64,000 nt of DNA, taken from the NCBI GenBank assembly GCA_009741485.1, contig CM019237.1, positions 49,724,050-49,788,049 of the forward strand, written 5' to 3'. The notes beneath the pieces were generated by a model that was not told where the DNA came from, searched no databases, and saw nothing but the letters and a program-made list of their open reading frames with translations. Within the stretch, counting starts at the first letter, position 1, and every line of letters begins with the position of its first letter. The stretch comes from Malurus cyaneus samueli. Taxonomy: Eukaryota > Chordata > Aves > Passeriformes > Maluridae. Below, piece by piece: positions 10,961-23,471 of this stretch. The position numbers were made by a program, and so were the translations under genes.

Positions 10961-13194
10961 CAGTTGTGCCAGCCAGGCATTAATGCTCTTGGAAGAACTG
11001 CTTGGTAAAGAGACCCATTGCTGACCCTGAATCCACTGTTACCACTGCATTGAGTCCCAGCTTGTTGGAAACTCTTCATCTCTCTGAAAGATAAGCCCTC
11101 CTGAATTCCATTCTTGTAAAGCTCAGGGCCACCCTGTCTGTCAAGCAGCACCTTTCTCTTTACTCAGCTCTAATGCTGCAAATCCATCTATTTTGATTTG
11201 TTGGCTGCTCTGTGCATCTCACTTCTCTCCCACACCCCTCTGCAGAGCTCTTCTCTTCGGCTCCTTCATCTGAGCCATTTTATCTTTGTTGAAGGTCTCC
11301 TCTAAGAGACTCATTTACTGATATTGCTTAGTCTGCTAATTGCCCAGGAGGATCATCCATCTTCTCCTGCTGGGGTGTTCAATTAGCCTGAATCTCAAGA
11401 CCACATTTTTCCCAACATTCCCCATCCTCCTTTTTCCTCCTGTATCCTCCTCCCCCACTCTGCCCCATGTCATCTTTCAGGAAGCAATACACTGTGCCCT
11501 CCATTTACCTCTCTGGCTTCAAGCCCATTTGGAAACTGAAATCCCCATTAGAAAAAGACAAAAATGATTAAACAAACCTTAAAACAGGAATAGGGTGTAG
11601 GAAAGTAATTAAATACTCTATAAATGCTGTAAAGCTGTAATGAAACTGCCATCCCATCGAGTCAGTGTCTTGTGGAAGGTGCTGCCCAGGGAAGAGTTCA
11701 ATCCTGGCACTGAGCCACAGGCAGAATTCCTACTGGCTCGCTTGCCTGAAGCCGGAGGAACTTTGGCAGTGTCACTCTGGGCATGTGTGGGGCTCAGATT
11801 TCTTCAGTAACCTGATTTCCTGCCACAAGACTGCCAAAGTTCTTCTGGAGCTGTAAAGATTCACTTACCCAAGGGAAGGATGTTGAGGGGGGGAGCTACA
11901 CTGAATTGCTCCATACAAATTGCCTTTTAAAGAAGAGGCTTTACATGCCTCAAAACCATAAAATCACTGCTTGACAAGCCCCATTCTAAGCAAAATAGAT
12001 AAAATATTCTGGAATTTTAGGGCTAGTTTGCCTTTTCTGCTTTTAATTTTGTGGAGCATGCTGCTGTCTGAGTTATTTGGCCACAAGCTTTTCAGGGAAC
12101 AAGTGCTTTTCAAAATATTGAACAGTTAATTGATCATAAGACCTACACTACATAACAGCATCAAATCATGGTTTGCTCTGGCAGTTTTAATCCTTTTCCT
12201 ATCTCATCGCAGCCAATGGATACCAGGGACCAGATTAAGACTGAAAACCCCACACCTGCTCTCAGCCTGCTCTCAGTAGCACCAGAATTATGCAACTCTG
12301 ACTGCATCAGGGCAAAACTTGAACCTACAAACACTGGAAAGTGAAAAATTCACTGAAATCAGACATTTTATACTAAAAGGAGAACAAAGTTGCTCTGTTT
12401 TACAATTTCTCGTGCTTTTCTATATGTCTTACTTTTTCTTCCTAACTATATATGCTTAAATTTACATTTTTACTTATTTCTGTTTAGCCCACAGTAAAAA
12501 CTACTTGATTTCTCTGCTCCTTTTTGTTCTTTTTGTCCTTTTCGTCCCTCCAAATTAACATTTTTGAAGTAGAGTGTAAGTGGATAAAAAAACAGACAGA
12601 AAACAGAGAAAATTATCAGAAAGTCAGTTATTAAAGCAGTTTTTTCAAAAGTCACAAAGCAAATAACAGGCTTCACTTCCTAATTAAATGATATTTCATT
12701 GCAAGTTTGTTTGTAAGGAAATAACACTGAAAATTGGGAGACAAGTGTTTATCCAAAATGTATCTCTGGAAGACCTTGGCTGTGTCTGGATAGCACAGCC
12801 CAAGTGTCTTTGTGTGAGTTAAGATAAATCACTGTGTAAGCACTCGCAAGGTTTTGTACCTTTTGCATGTGTGAAATGGACGCATGAAATCTGTGAGGTT
12901 TGACATCTTGTGTTCTGATGTGTATTTCACAAACTAAAAGAATAAATATTAATGAAGGTGAAATTCTCTGAATAATTAAGAGCCTGGGAAATAGTTGGTA
13001 ACACTAATTATGTTAAAATAATTAAAAAATGCTAACTTTCTTTTTTCTTTTGTCGATCACTTCTTGATGTATTTTTATTTTCTTGCGACTTCCAATTGCA
13101 TTTTAAGGACTTTAAAAGGGGCATGGTTTGGCTTGAAAACTGAATGATTTTATGTAAGTCTCTTCTGTTGCCTTATTTTGTATTCCTAGCTCAT
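10961..13194. other. Unique non-coding DNA
   Basis: No gene, RNA or interspersed repeat recognised. Open frames are short and without known domains. Confidence 0.4.
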
Positions 13195-13460
13195 TTGGCC
13201 AGCCCTAACTCACCCTGACTTCAAAGGTCATCTGGGGAATGGCTGCCAAGCCACGTCACATCACCTACAATGTGACGTGCAACCAAATTCTTCCCATGCC
13301 TGTTCACTCCCTCAAACATCTCTTTTCTTTCTGGCATAGCTGCAAGATGATGCTTTCAGGCCAGCAAAGATTCCCTGTGCTAAAATGCGGTTTGTGCAGA
13401 ATGATTTTTACAGCATCAGCAGCATCAAACGGCCTGAGCCATTCACGATGTCTTTCTTTG
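13195..13460. promoter_or_regulatory. Candidate regulatory element with CRE inverted repeat
   Basis: A perfect 10-bp inverted repeat, cacgtcacat (13252-13261) and atgtgacgtg (13270-13279), is separated by 8 bp. Each arm carries a TGACGT half-site of the kind bound by CREB/ATF proteins. Just upstream, 13218-13231, lies an everted nuclear-receptor-like pair (tgacttcaaaggtca). The wider stretch is repeat-free and keeps several CpG. Regulatory function is inference; binding is not shown. Confidence 0.35.
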
Positions 13461-15234
13461 GTTTATTTTTCTTTTTAAAGGCTTCTTAATTTTCCTCCCA
13501 GTTTTGAACATTGATTTTTGTGTCTGCAGCTGTTTAGAACAGTATTTCTTCAGGCATAAAATGAACCTGCTGATCCTTAGATCCTCCTTGGTCAGGAGAC
13601 TGAGTTCTAGTTCTGTTTAGCTAAGCCCTGGTTAGTTTATTGTCCACAAAATAATACATTAATTGTGCATAATAATACTTCAAATATCAGATTCCTTAAT
13701 TTTACATCCATCTTGGGTCTTTTATAAGAAATCGATGCTGAACATCAGCCATATCCCCCATCTAAATCTGTTTTGATGGTTTTTAATGGTTTGATACAGC
13801 AAGGACTTTTCTTTTGGTACCTGTCTGAAATCGAGCCCATAAAATGGTGTACTGAACTTCTGGTGTATCACTGTTACTGTTAATAGTAACTTTATCTATT
13901 AAGGAAGCAATTTCCTGAATCACAACTTTATCTTACAATAAAAATATATCAGCGCTCCTTCTATAGAGGGATGTTATAACCTACTCTAAAAAACCTCTGA
14001 TGACAGAAACCTCTGATACATCACAGAAAGAAGGATTTTATATGATATTTTCTTATGACTTTTTCTGTTGGTTTTGGGAGATTAAATTCAATCTATAAAA
14101 GGATATAGGTTATTTCTGAACAAATAAAATATACTCTTTCTAAAACTAGGTAATCAGTCTTCGAACATCAGTTAAGCCTAGAAGCTGGATTTGGGTTAAC
14201 AGACATTAAATGACACATATTAATGAAACTAATTAATGATGTGCTAGGGGAGACCAAAGATCTGTCTGGCCAAGTGTACAGGGAAAGAATTAAGAATGTG
14301 GATGTGTACAGTAATCTGTATTCTGAATTATTTACAATCATAAACAAAAGCTCTCATATCTTGGAGCTTGTACAAAAGCTTGTAGCCTTTTAAGTGTATT
14401 GAGTGTACATCATCTTCTGGGACAATGAAGGAAATAGAATTTCCTATTTTTCACTTGAATCCTGCCTCTGGTATTCCTGAGTTCCTGTTCTGTAAGAAAT
14501 AATGAATGATCATTCCTCAGTCACTTCATTCACATCATTTGCTGCTTTACAGGCTTCCCTTACTGCTCTCTTCAGACATCCAAGCTGATGAGTTGTAGTC
14601 TGCTCAGTTTCATCACATGGTGAAGACATTTCTTTTCTTGACGACCCTTCCAGGCTTTTCCAGACTTGTCCTAGTCCTTGTGGAGCTCCTCCTCAGGAGT
14701 ATATCAGATCCCAAGGCAGTGGCATAAATAAAGGTTTCTCCTTCCTCCCCTGTGCTCTCTGGTGTTTTCAAAACATAGTGTCACCCAGGGTTCTTACCAG
14801 GAGCAGTGAATTCCAGTCACACCAAATGAAAACCTACCTTGATTTGTAAATGTTGAATATAAGATTATGCCCAGGTACATTATTTTTCATTCACCAACAT
14901 TCCTTTTAGTCATTTCTCCCAATCAACCTTGTCACTTCTGAATCATTTGTCCACCTGAATTTGCTGGGCATTTCCTGTACCCGTGAGCCTTTTGGCACTC
15001 ATGCAACTCCAAGAGGTCTGTAAGACATTGTAGGCAGTTGAAGGAAGTGATTTACCTACAGGAATTGATACAAAATCACAAAAAATTCTGGCAAATAGAT
15101 TGAGTTTCTATTTATGTGTTTACATGTCACCTTACGCACTGAATGTACACATGCACATGAGACAGAGTGAGGTACAGACAGAAGGTTTATACTGCACAGG
15201 ACAGATTTCTGTAATACCTGACTGTGGAGGGCAA
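13461..15234. other. Unique AT-rich non-coding DNA
   Basis: No gene or repeat recognised. Confidence 0.4.
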
Positions 15235-15390
15235 TCTTGCAGAAATTCTTTATCAATGACATGGACAGCTTGAGAAGTGACCCATGAGAACCTCATGAGG
15301 TTCAACAAGACCAAGCTGATTCTGCATTTGGGTAGGGGAGAGTCCAGAAGATGCCACTAAGTAATAAGGGGACAGACTTGGAAAGCCAGA
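15235..15390 (+). mobile_element. Ancient CR1 LINE relic (ORF2 3' part)
   Basis: The stretch containing 'ctcatgaggttcaacaagac' followed by 'ctgcatttgggt' corresponds to the C-terminal part of CR1 ORF2 (the reverse-transcriptase polyprotein), with 'tttatcaatgacatggaca' upstream matching the region before it. It is frameshifted and strongly diverged, so it is a dead relic. Confidence 0.65.
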
Positions 15391-15448
15391 GCTGTCCCCA
15401 TTTTTCATGAGCGTGAAACGGTTATTTTAACCCACATTCAGCCAAGAG

Positions 15449-15471
15449 AAAAAAAAAAAAAAAAAAAAAAA
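15449..15471. repeat. Poly(A) run
   Basis: Twenty-three consecutive A in unique DNA. No adjacent retrotransposed gene copy is recognised. Confidence 0.95.
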
Positions 15472-16675
15472 GGAGGAAATGAGTAATCAATGCATCAGAG
15501 ATTTGAATCTCCTTCCCTGGTATTCGGTGGCACAGCAGGAAGACAAAGAAAATAAAATTACAGAAGCCTGACATTTACTTGAACTGATCTGCCACGTGTC
15601 TCTTGCCACTGAGAGACTTTGTGTGGAGGGACAACATGATCCAAGTTTCCAAAAGTGTTAAAAAATAAGCACCAAAAAGCAGTGCAATTTTCACTCAGAG
15701 AATTATTGCCTTTATGCAGCTCAGGAGGCTGCAGGGAATAGAAAGATGGTTTCTTGTTTCTCTCATTTGCCTGTGGCAAAACAGTCCTCTATTAATTCAT
15801 TGCTGTTTATAAAGTGGTTTGACTTCCTCGGATGAAAGGCATGACATAAGTACTTGGTATTAGATAATTATTATTTATCTTTATTCCTTACTATTTTGCA
15901 GGCCAAGGACCTATTACAGACCTCATAAAATTTAGCACTTCAGCATTTATGCTTTGATTTTTTTTATTTTTTTAGAAAGGCAGTTTAATATTACAGAGTC
16001 ATCTACTGTGTATTCCTCAGAGAATTTATACTTAAATAAAAGAAATAGAAACAGAAACAATAATGATCTTTCAATGGGGAGAAAGTTGAATATTTTTAAG
16101 AAAGAGCTCGGATCTTTCAGATCTTTCATTGCTCTAAATTGATGCAGACCCACTGATTTTTTTCCCGGTAGTCTACGGTTAACATTTTCCCAACCAAGTT
16201 CTAATAAACCTTTCCATGATACTCCCAATAAACCTTTATTTGGGGGCTTGAAATCTATTGTGTTTGTAACACTGACAGGCACTCAGAACCTGGTGATGTG
16301 CAGGAGTAAAGTTAGGGGAACGCATTAAAGAAGTCCAGGCCAGCATCTTGGTTCTTGTAATTCAAGAAAGGTCATGCTGACTTGGTTCTTTGTTCTTGTA
16401 ATTCAGTAAGGTTATACTGATTTTGGTCAAGTGAGTTTATAAAGCTGTCAATGTTAGAAACTTAATTTATGCACCAAATTTTCATACCAAAATGAAAAGG
16501 TAAAGAATGAGAGATGTGCATCCTTGTCACCTCCAATTAGCAAAACTGTTCTCATCAAATTACCCTTTTTTAGATGATGGAAGCAATTTTTCTGCTCAGG
16601 TGCACTGCGTTTGTCCTGATTGGCACAAAAGTACCTTTATTGCCTTAAATCAATAAATTGATGTTTGCTGCTAAA
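15472..16675. other. Unique AT-rich non-coding DNA
   Basis: No supported gene. Overlapping open frames on both strands at 15.95-16.28 kb have no domain. Confidence 0.4.
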
Positions 16676-16770
16676 GTCACAGAATCCCAGAATCCCAGTA
16701 TGGGTCAGGCTCAAAGGGACCATAGTAGGTCTCATCTAGTCCAATCTCCTGCTCCAGCAGGGCCATCCCC
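16676..16770 (-). mobile_element. CR1 LINE 3' end, minus strand
   Basis: It begins with the reverse of a CR1 tail (agaatcccagaatcccag) and continues through 'tctcatctagtccaatctcc' and 'gctccagcagggccatcc', the antisense of the last roughly 95 bp of CR1. The same end is found at 55301. Its truncated 5' end faces the plus-strand CR1 that starts about 30 bp away. Confidence 0.88.
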
Positions 16771-16802
16771 ACTGCTTATTTGGAGAAATAATCCAACGCA
16801 TC

Positions 16803-17490
16803 AGCACAGACTGAGGGTGACCTGCTTGGAAGCAGCTCTGCGGAGAAGGATTCGGGGATCCGGATGGACAACAGGGTGTCCATGAGCCAGCAGTGCCTTG
16901 GGGACCAAGAAGGTCAGTGGTGTCCTGGGGTTCATTGGGAAGGGCAGTGCCAGCAGCTCAGGGAGTGCTCCTGCCCCTCTGCCCAGCCCTGTGGGGCACA
17001 ATCTCGAGAGCATTGTGTCATTCCTGGGCTCCTCAGGACAAGGGGGGGAGCTCCTGGAGCGGGGCCAGCGGGGCTGCGAGATGATTCAGGGCCTGGAGCA
17101 TCTGTGCCAGGGAAAGGCTGAGGGCGGGCTGTTCAGCCTCGAGAGGAGCCCCAGCTGAGAGGGGCCCTGAGCTGTGTGTCCCTGTGTGCAGGGAGGGCTC
17201 CGAGCAGGCCAGGCTCTGCTCCGGGGGACCCACAATGGCCCAGAGGGACGGGCAGGACTATGCCCAGGGGGTTCCACCTGGAACAGGGGAGGAACTTCTG
17301 CCCTGGGCAGTGACCGAGCACGGAACAGAGACCAGAGAGGGTGTGGAGTCTCCTCACTGGGGATATTCCAGAGCCCTGTGGACACAATCCTGTGCTGTGA
17401 GCTCTGGAATGGCCCTGCTGGAGCGAGAGGCGGGCCCAGATGTGACCCACTGTGGTCCATTCCAACCTCAACCAGTCTGATTCTGTATGA
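16803..17490 (+). mobile_element. CR1 LINE, end of ORF2 plus 3' UTR
   Basis: One of the longer CR1 copies here, about 690 bp. The left part (gagaaggattcggggatcc, then gtccatgagccagcagtgcc) corresponds to the end of ORF2. The centre has the 'ggagcggggccagcggggct' and 'ggctgagggcgggctgttca' blocks. The right end is 'gattctgtatga'. Several frameshifting indels relative to the copy at 44398 destroy the frame. Overlapping open frames on both strands are CR1 noise. Confidence 0.92.
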
Positions 17491-18675
17491 AAGCAGTCAG
17501 TTGGAGGTGTTACATTGTCTGTGCTTCTGGCAGGATTCTGTCACCTACAGAGCCAGCACCTGAATGAACTGCACAGGTACCTGTAAATCCAGGTCTTGCC
17601 CTTGGCTGTGTGGATTGAGGAGCTGCCTCTGTGCTTCGGGCACTGTTTTCCCAAGCACCGAGTCTAACGACTGTCTGCAGTTCTGCCTCACACTTGGCTG
17701 AACACGTTGTCACAGCCTATTAAATGTTAATCGTTAACAACCTGCACAAAAGCCAAGCTCTGTTTGCAGATATCTTCACTCAGCTTAAAGGTAATGAATT
17801 TCCACTTAAGGGTGTAGTTGTGGCTTGTATTAAAGTGGAAATTTACTATAGAAAAACATGAGGAAGGCGGAAGTCCTCTTGCAAACAACATTTTTAATGA
17901 TTCATAGGTCAGTTTTTGCTAGATAGCTTTACTAATTGGTTGTTTGAAACAGTAACATAGCTGGCATCACACAGAGCAGCAGACCACATGAAACTTCAGC
18001 TCCAGTCTATTAAGACAGTGAGTCAGAGAAGTTTGTGTAATGTGAGGGCTTTTTCTGAAATTTCTAGGCATCTGCCTCCTTGCCTCATTATAGCTGCTGA
18101 AAATTGCTTAAAGAAGCAATGACATAAAGCTACAGTAGCATTTTAAAGTGATAGAAATTCTCTCTGACAAAAGAAAGATGATGAAATTTACTGACAAATT
18201 AAAAGAAAATTTTTGCATCTGCTGTGGAACACTAAAATATTATTAGACACTTGGAGAGAAAGCAAAAATGAAAATAATATGGATATAGTATGTGTCCTTA
18301 GAAGTCATTAAGAAGCATTTAAGCAATAACAAGGAAAAAAAAAATCACGTGAGAGAGTCTGTACAAGGCATAGGAAGTGGTATCTTTGGTGCTTATGAGC
18401 TTCTGTATGTTGTAAACCTTGTTCTTATGGAACTTAGAAAATTTGTAATTCCACGGTTTGCTAACTAGTTCTACAGTGTCCTACAAACCCTGCAAAAAAG
18501 TCTCCTCCTGGGATTATGACTCTTCCAATACTGAGCATGGGAAGACCAAAGACCCTGTCATGTCAGCACACATGGAATTGTCAAAAATTGCTGTCAGACT
18601 CTGCTGGCAGTCTGACTAAAGAAGATGCAGCATTTTTCAAAAGGATCGGTACATTCACTTTTCAAATCTAGATAC

Positions 18676-18719
18676 CCTCAATTTTCCTGTTCCTTTACCT
18701 CAATTTTCCTGTTCCTTTA
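18676..18719. repeat. Perfect 22-bp tandem duplication
   Basis: Two identical 22-bp copies, 18676-18697 and 18698-18719, of a pyrimidine-rich unit (core caattttcctgttccttta). Identity suggests a recent slippage event. Confidence 0.95.
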
Positions 18720-18784
18720 CATGACATTCAAATTTTGGAAGAGAAGGAGGGGATGTAATTTTCTAGCTATGTTTTGTTTCATGA

Positions 18785-18816
18785 GGTTTTCAGCTCTCCT
18801 GGTTTTCAGCACTCCT
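18785..18816. repeat. 16-bp tandem duplication
   Basis: Two 16-bp copies (ggttttcagctctcct and ggttttcagcactcct) differing at one base. It is followed by a small inverted repeat, ctggcac / gtgccag, at 18827-18847. Confidence 0.92.
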
Positions 18817-19427
18817 GGGTGACCTACTGGCACCCAGTCAGTGCCAGATATTTAGGTAGCCCTTCTAATTGAGAGAACAGTACATCCAGGAATGTTTTAA
18901 TTTATCCTAGAAAAATAGGATAAGCTGCCTTTTTAGGTACCTTCCCCATCAGCTGCAGGAAAAGTCTTGGCAGACAGTGTGCCCTACATGCCTTTACCCG
19001 TACATGTGAAGTTTTGTGAGATGAATGCAGTCCTGAATGTGATTCTTCTGATTATTTTAACAAGCTTTTGGCAAGTGGAACATTTGACTGTTTTTATTTG
19101 ACAGCTTTCAGAGACATTGTTTTGTCACATTAAAACATTACTGAGATTCTGAAATAAATTTTGGATCATGGAATGATTTTTAGGGATGGAAATACTATTT
19201 TTTTGCCAGGAGGCATAACAAATAGGCAGAAGCCAGGTCCTTGTGACCCTGAATGTCTGGATGACTTTGTGAAGGTAAAAGAGGCAAACCACAAAAACAC
19301 TAAACAGAGCCAAGCATTAAGGTACCTTCTCCTAAATTATGTTGTCTTCTCCTAAAGCCTGGTGTCTCTTCCATAGTCTTTCTTTCTCCTAAGAATTTTA
19401 TTTTTCACCTAACAGGTAGATAAAGTC

Positions 19428-19500
19428 TTTTTTTCCTTCCTTCCTTCCTTGCATCCTTCCTTCCTTCCTTCCTTCCCTCCCTCCCTCCCTCATTCCTCCA
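19428..19500. repeat. (CCTT)n/(CCCT)n pyrimidine microsatellite
   Basis: About 70 bp of CCTT then CCCT units with one short interruption (gca, 19451-19453). A homopurine/homopyrimidine tract of this kind can form triplex DNA, and length polymorphism is likely. Confidence 0.95.
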
Positions 19501-20090
19501 TCCTGTCTTTTTGCCCTTCCATACTAATTTAAGGAGTAAACAGTACTTTTTAAAATTACTTAGAATAATTTAAATTAGGGTTTCTGAAAACAGGACGATG
19601 CTATATTATACCATCAATTACTCCATTAATCATAACTCCATTCTTCCAACCTATCAATTCCCACTAAAACTGCCTACATAGAACCCAGTTGCATTCCCTG
19701 AATTAAGTGTAAATGGTCTGATAGTGAAGGGAGGCATGTGCTGCAAAACCTTGACACTGTGGATTGTGAGGAAAGGTCATTTGGGGTTGTGTTTGGCCAC
19801 CCTTCACTGCTACTGAATGAAAAGCAGCAGGTGCAGGGGTGCTTCAAGAGGTTCACCAGACCGCTGTGTTGGTGCCCGTATCAGTAACGATGCCTAGGCT
19901 GGTTTCACCAGGGATATTCTCAGCTCTGGGCAGGTGAAGGTGGAAACCTGCATGAAGGGGTGTTAAAATTATGGAAGTAAGGAGTTATTATTTGAGCATG
20001 TGCTCAAGGTATGCAGTAAATGCAGCTCATTGCTTGTGTTCAAAAAATAGGCTGGCTGTAGCAGGGTAAGGAGCTGAATATAAGAACCCT

Positions 20091-20230
20091 TGGAATCATG
20101 GACTCATGGAATGGTTTGCATTGGAAGGGAGCTTAAAGACCATCTCATAGACCCCCTGCCACAGGCAGGAACACCTTCCCCTAAACCAGGTTGCTCAGAC
20201 CCCCATCCAGCCGGGCCTTGAACACTTCCT
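20091..20230 (-). mobile_element. CR1 LINE 3' end, minus strand
   Basis: Antisense CR1 tail (ggaatcatggactcatgg), then the reverse of the conserved 3' UTR: 'aaagaccatctcatagaccc', 'cctgccacaggcagg', 'ggttgctcagacccccatcc' and 'gggccttgaacact'. It is 5'-truncated to about 140 bp. Confidence 0.92.
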
Positions 20231-21393
20231 AGTCAGGAAAGCAGGCACAAATTGTAGAAAATTTCCAAGAGTTGGTCAATGCAATGAAAAGTGAAGTTAT
20301 TTTTTATAATTAAGGAAGGAGTGCTCTTCTTCAAACCAGCAATAATTTGGGTATCTGAAAGATTCCCTAGGAAGACAGGGATTTTGTGATTTCTAGGAGC
20401 ACCTGCCTTTTCCCTCTCCTAGATTATAAGCGGTAGTACCACAGAAGATTGGTCTCTGCAAATTTAATACCATCCTGTGGTTTGTATCCCAGGGTTTTCT
20501 CTGAGAACATCATGTGCATTCCTTTGGAGTGCTTCATTGGATGGAAGCAGAGCTTTGGGAGGACATCTGACCCATCCCAGCTACAAATTCAGTCTGTGGG
20601 ACCGGGCTAGAGCTCATTGAAGCAAAGCCTCCTGCAATAAGACCCCTCATCATGCATGGTGTCGGCAGGGGGCTGTATATGCTTGAAACCATTATAGAGT
20701 TTGAAATTGATGTGGTCTCTTCCTCTACTTTTTCAATATTTCCATATCAGCATGATTTTATTGAATTCTGCAGAGCTGCACTGTGTTAAGATTCAATGTT
20801 AGAATGGAAAATCAGTATTAAAGAAGAAGCTCATTAGGAAAAACTATCTTTCGGGTTTGCAGAACTGCAGTGTTGAAGACAGAAAATTTTCAGGTAGCAG
20901 TCCTTCAAAGCAGTGAGATCAGAATCCAGTCAGTTCTTTGAAGATAGGTAGATTTTATAAACATAAAAGAAATTCTATAACTTTAAGGCAGATGTGTGTA
21001 AACCTACCACAATAAGTATAAAAATTATTTTTCTGATGGGTCTTTAATGAGAAATGATGAATAGTAGCAAATACAATTTGAAATTCTAATAGAGAAGAAA
21101 TTGTGATGCAGTTGTAAAAACAAGAGGTCAGTGCTCTGTTGAGTCCAGTTATATTTAATTGAAGATTCTTGAATAGAAATCAGTGAGTGTCAAAGGGTCA
21201 AAACCAAAGCAGTTACATGAGGGTAGGTCACATTTGCCAAGGGAAAGGGAAAGGGAACACTAAACCAGTTATGATAAAAAAAATCAAATATATTCTCGTC
21301 CAAACTCGGGTAAGGGGCAGATCAATTGATCACTAGTAATCTAATTATAAACTAAATGTCAGAACCATATGTGGTGGAACTGGAAGTCCTGAT
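20231..21393. other. Unique non-coding DNA
   Basis: No gene or repeat recognised. It ends at the CTGAT target site of the solo LTR. Confidence 0.4.
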
Positions 21394-22196
21394 TGTCTTG
21401 GGTTGATGTTATGCCAATCCTGTATTCCTATATTCCGTCAGCTTGTATGCCCAAAAGGTGTCTGTGCATTTAAATCTGACCTGGAAGAAGGGGCAGGGGT
21501 GGCGCGGGCAGTTTGAAAGATGGGGCTGCTGCGTAGCCATTGGCTTTTGGACCTCAGCATTGGCACTTCGGGAGGTCTGCTCCCTGCATGCAGCGGAGTT
21601 ACGCTGTTGCCGTTTAGCTAGCACGGGTTTGTTAGCTTGGGCAAACAGCTCTCCCTGAACTGCTATTCCTTTCTGCAACTCCTGTGATTTTCTGGAGCGG
21701 ATTGGCAGGGCTGTGGTCCAAAACCAGGAGGCAAGTGCTGGCCAGCTGGGCACTGGCAGGGACAAGCGGCGCCACTCATCCCGGACTCCAGAAGAAGCCA
21801 AGCCAGTGACAGAAAAGCACACTGAGCCCTTTGTTTCATCTACCGTGAGGAGAGGCTGCCTCCAGGTTTTGCCACTGTTGTCTGAGCGTCCAGTGGACTT
21901 TTTTTTTTTGTTTCTTTTTCCCGGACACAGGAGCCACCATCTTTTCTCTGCACAACGTGGCTGAGCAGCTGTGGGGGAAGCGAGCAGTGTTCATTCCTGG
22001 ACTTTTAAATATCTAATAGTTACTTTTGTCTGTGTCCTGTGGGCACCTTGTTTTGTTAATAAACTATTTTTTCTCTTCACTTTTGCCCAAAACATCTATT
22101 TTATATTGGTGGGAAAAAATTATCAAATTTTTCACTTCAGAGGAAACATTTACTTTGTAACATTTTTCTCTGAAAACGTTGTCTCAAACCAAGACA
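21394..22196 (+). mobile_element. Intact solo LTR, ERVL-type endogenous retrovirus
   Basis: An 803-bp element with perfect 8-bp terminal inverted repeats (TGTCTTGG...CCAAGACA) and a perfect 5-bp target-site duplication, CTGAT, at 21389-21393 and 22197-22201. A TATA-like TTTAAATA (22004-22011) and an AATAAA poly(A) signal (22058-22063) place U3, R and U5 in plus orientation. There is no internal retroviral sequence, so it is a solo LTR left by recombination between two LTRs. A homologous copy lies at 51796-52586. A 5-bp duplication fits class III (ERVL) elements; the family name is not assigned. Open frames inside it are not genes. Confidence 0.92.
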
Positions 22197-23176
22197 CTGA
22201 TGAAGAGTGAAAAAACATATTAATTTAGCATTAGTGAATACTTTCAGTCTTTTCAGAGTAAAAATATAAGGAAAGAAAAGGATTTAAAGCTGCTTAGAAT
22301 AACAATACTTAAAGTAAACAGACTGAAAAAGACTTCTCCTTTCTGCCACTCCTCTATTATCTAAGGACCTGATCAATCAGATACATGCAGCCATTGGTAT
22401 GAGACACTACTGCATGGAAGCATATTTAAGTCATCAATGAAATTGCCTCTTGTACTTAAATCTGTATTGAAGATGAATACAAGGCTGGACTCTTGGGTCA
22501 CAGCTTCACAAAGATTTATGGGTGCATTTAACTTTATGTTCATGGATAATCCCATTGATCTCTTCAAGACTGCCTACACATGTAAAATGAAGCAGAGTTT
22601 TAAATCTTGCCTGAATTATATCTTTAGATTATTATCTTCTCAACCTATGCACCAACTTGTAAAAGCAGCCTGATCCATGCCAGTGTAAGTCCTTACTAAT
22701 CTGACAACAGTTGGAGTAAGACCTGTGTTTCTGTAGGGTTAATGACTCATTTCTGAGCCTGGAATCAGTAAAAATGAAACTGGATTCTGCATCAACTTGA
22801 ACGGAGCCAGATTTGTTTCCTTTCAAAACCAGAAGTCAAAATTCTGGCAACTGCCTGATGTGTTTGTATAATTAATTGACTATTTTATTTCAAAGCCATT
22901 AGTCATTCAAAGTCTTGGACACTGGATAGTGTAAGTCTGAATTATTCTCGTCTCAGCAATTTTATTGATTTGACAATGACAGTTTTTAGTTCAAGTGTAG
23001 TGTCCATCACCTCTGCTGTTACAGTGACAAGCAAACCTTGCAGGGACAGAGGATGTTTTTATTAGAACAAGCAAAAAATTTGCAGAAAAGGAAAGTTTAG
23101 AACTCACAAGTTGTCATTACAAAGGATTTTCCTTCTTCCACCCAGGTAATTTTTATTCAAGTATTCTTTCTCCATA

Positions 23177-23221
23177 TTTTTTTTTTCCTTTGAGGTTTTT
23201 TTTTTCTTTTTTTTTTTTTTT
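23177..23221. repeat. T-rich low-complexity tract
   Basis: Interrupted T runs over about 45 bp. Confidence 0.9.
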
Positions 23222-23437
23222 GACAGAACAGGCTAAACATATTTCATGTCTTGTATCCAAAAGATTTTGTCCAGCATGCTTGCTCAAACAAACAGAAAAC
23301 AATGAAAAAACCAAACAATTCACAGAACAATATTACTTAATGCCACCATTGATTCTCTAACGTTCATATATTGTATGTAAAATGTTATATAATATCTGAA
23401 GTATTCTTTATTTATCCAGTTAGACACAAGGGTTTAG

Positions 23438-23440
<3 letters not shown>

Positions 23441-23468
<28 letters not shown>
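23441..23468. repeat. Poly(A) run
   Basis: Twenty-eight consecutive A. No processed gene copy is recognised next to it. Confidence 0.97.

Positions 23469-23471
<3 letters not shown>

Larger units (their letters stand above)
17491..20090. other. Unique non-coding DNA with short tandem duplications
   Basis: No gene recognised. It includes a 22-bp tandem duplication, an adjacent 16-bp one and a pyrimidine microsatellite, listed separately. Confidence 0.4.

Noticed and set aside
21409..21822. 137-codon open frame on the minus strand
   Set aside because: Antisense to the solo LTR; not kept in the second copy.
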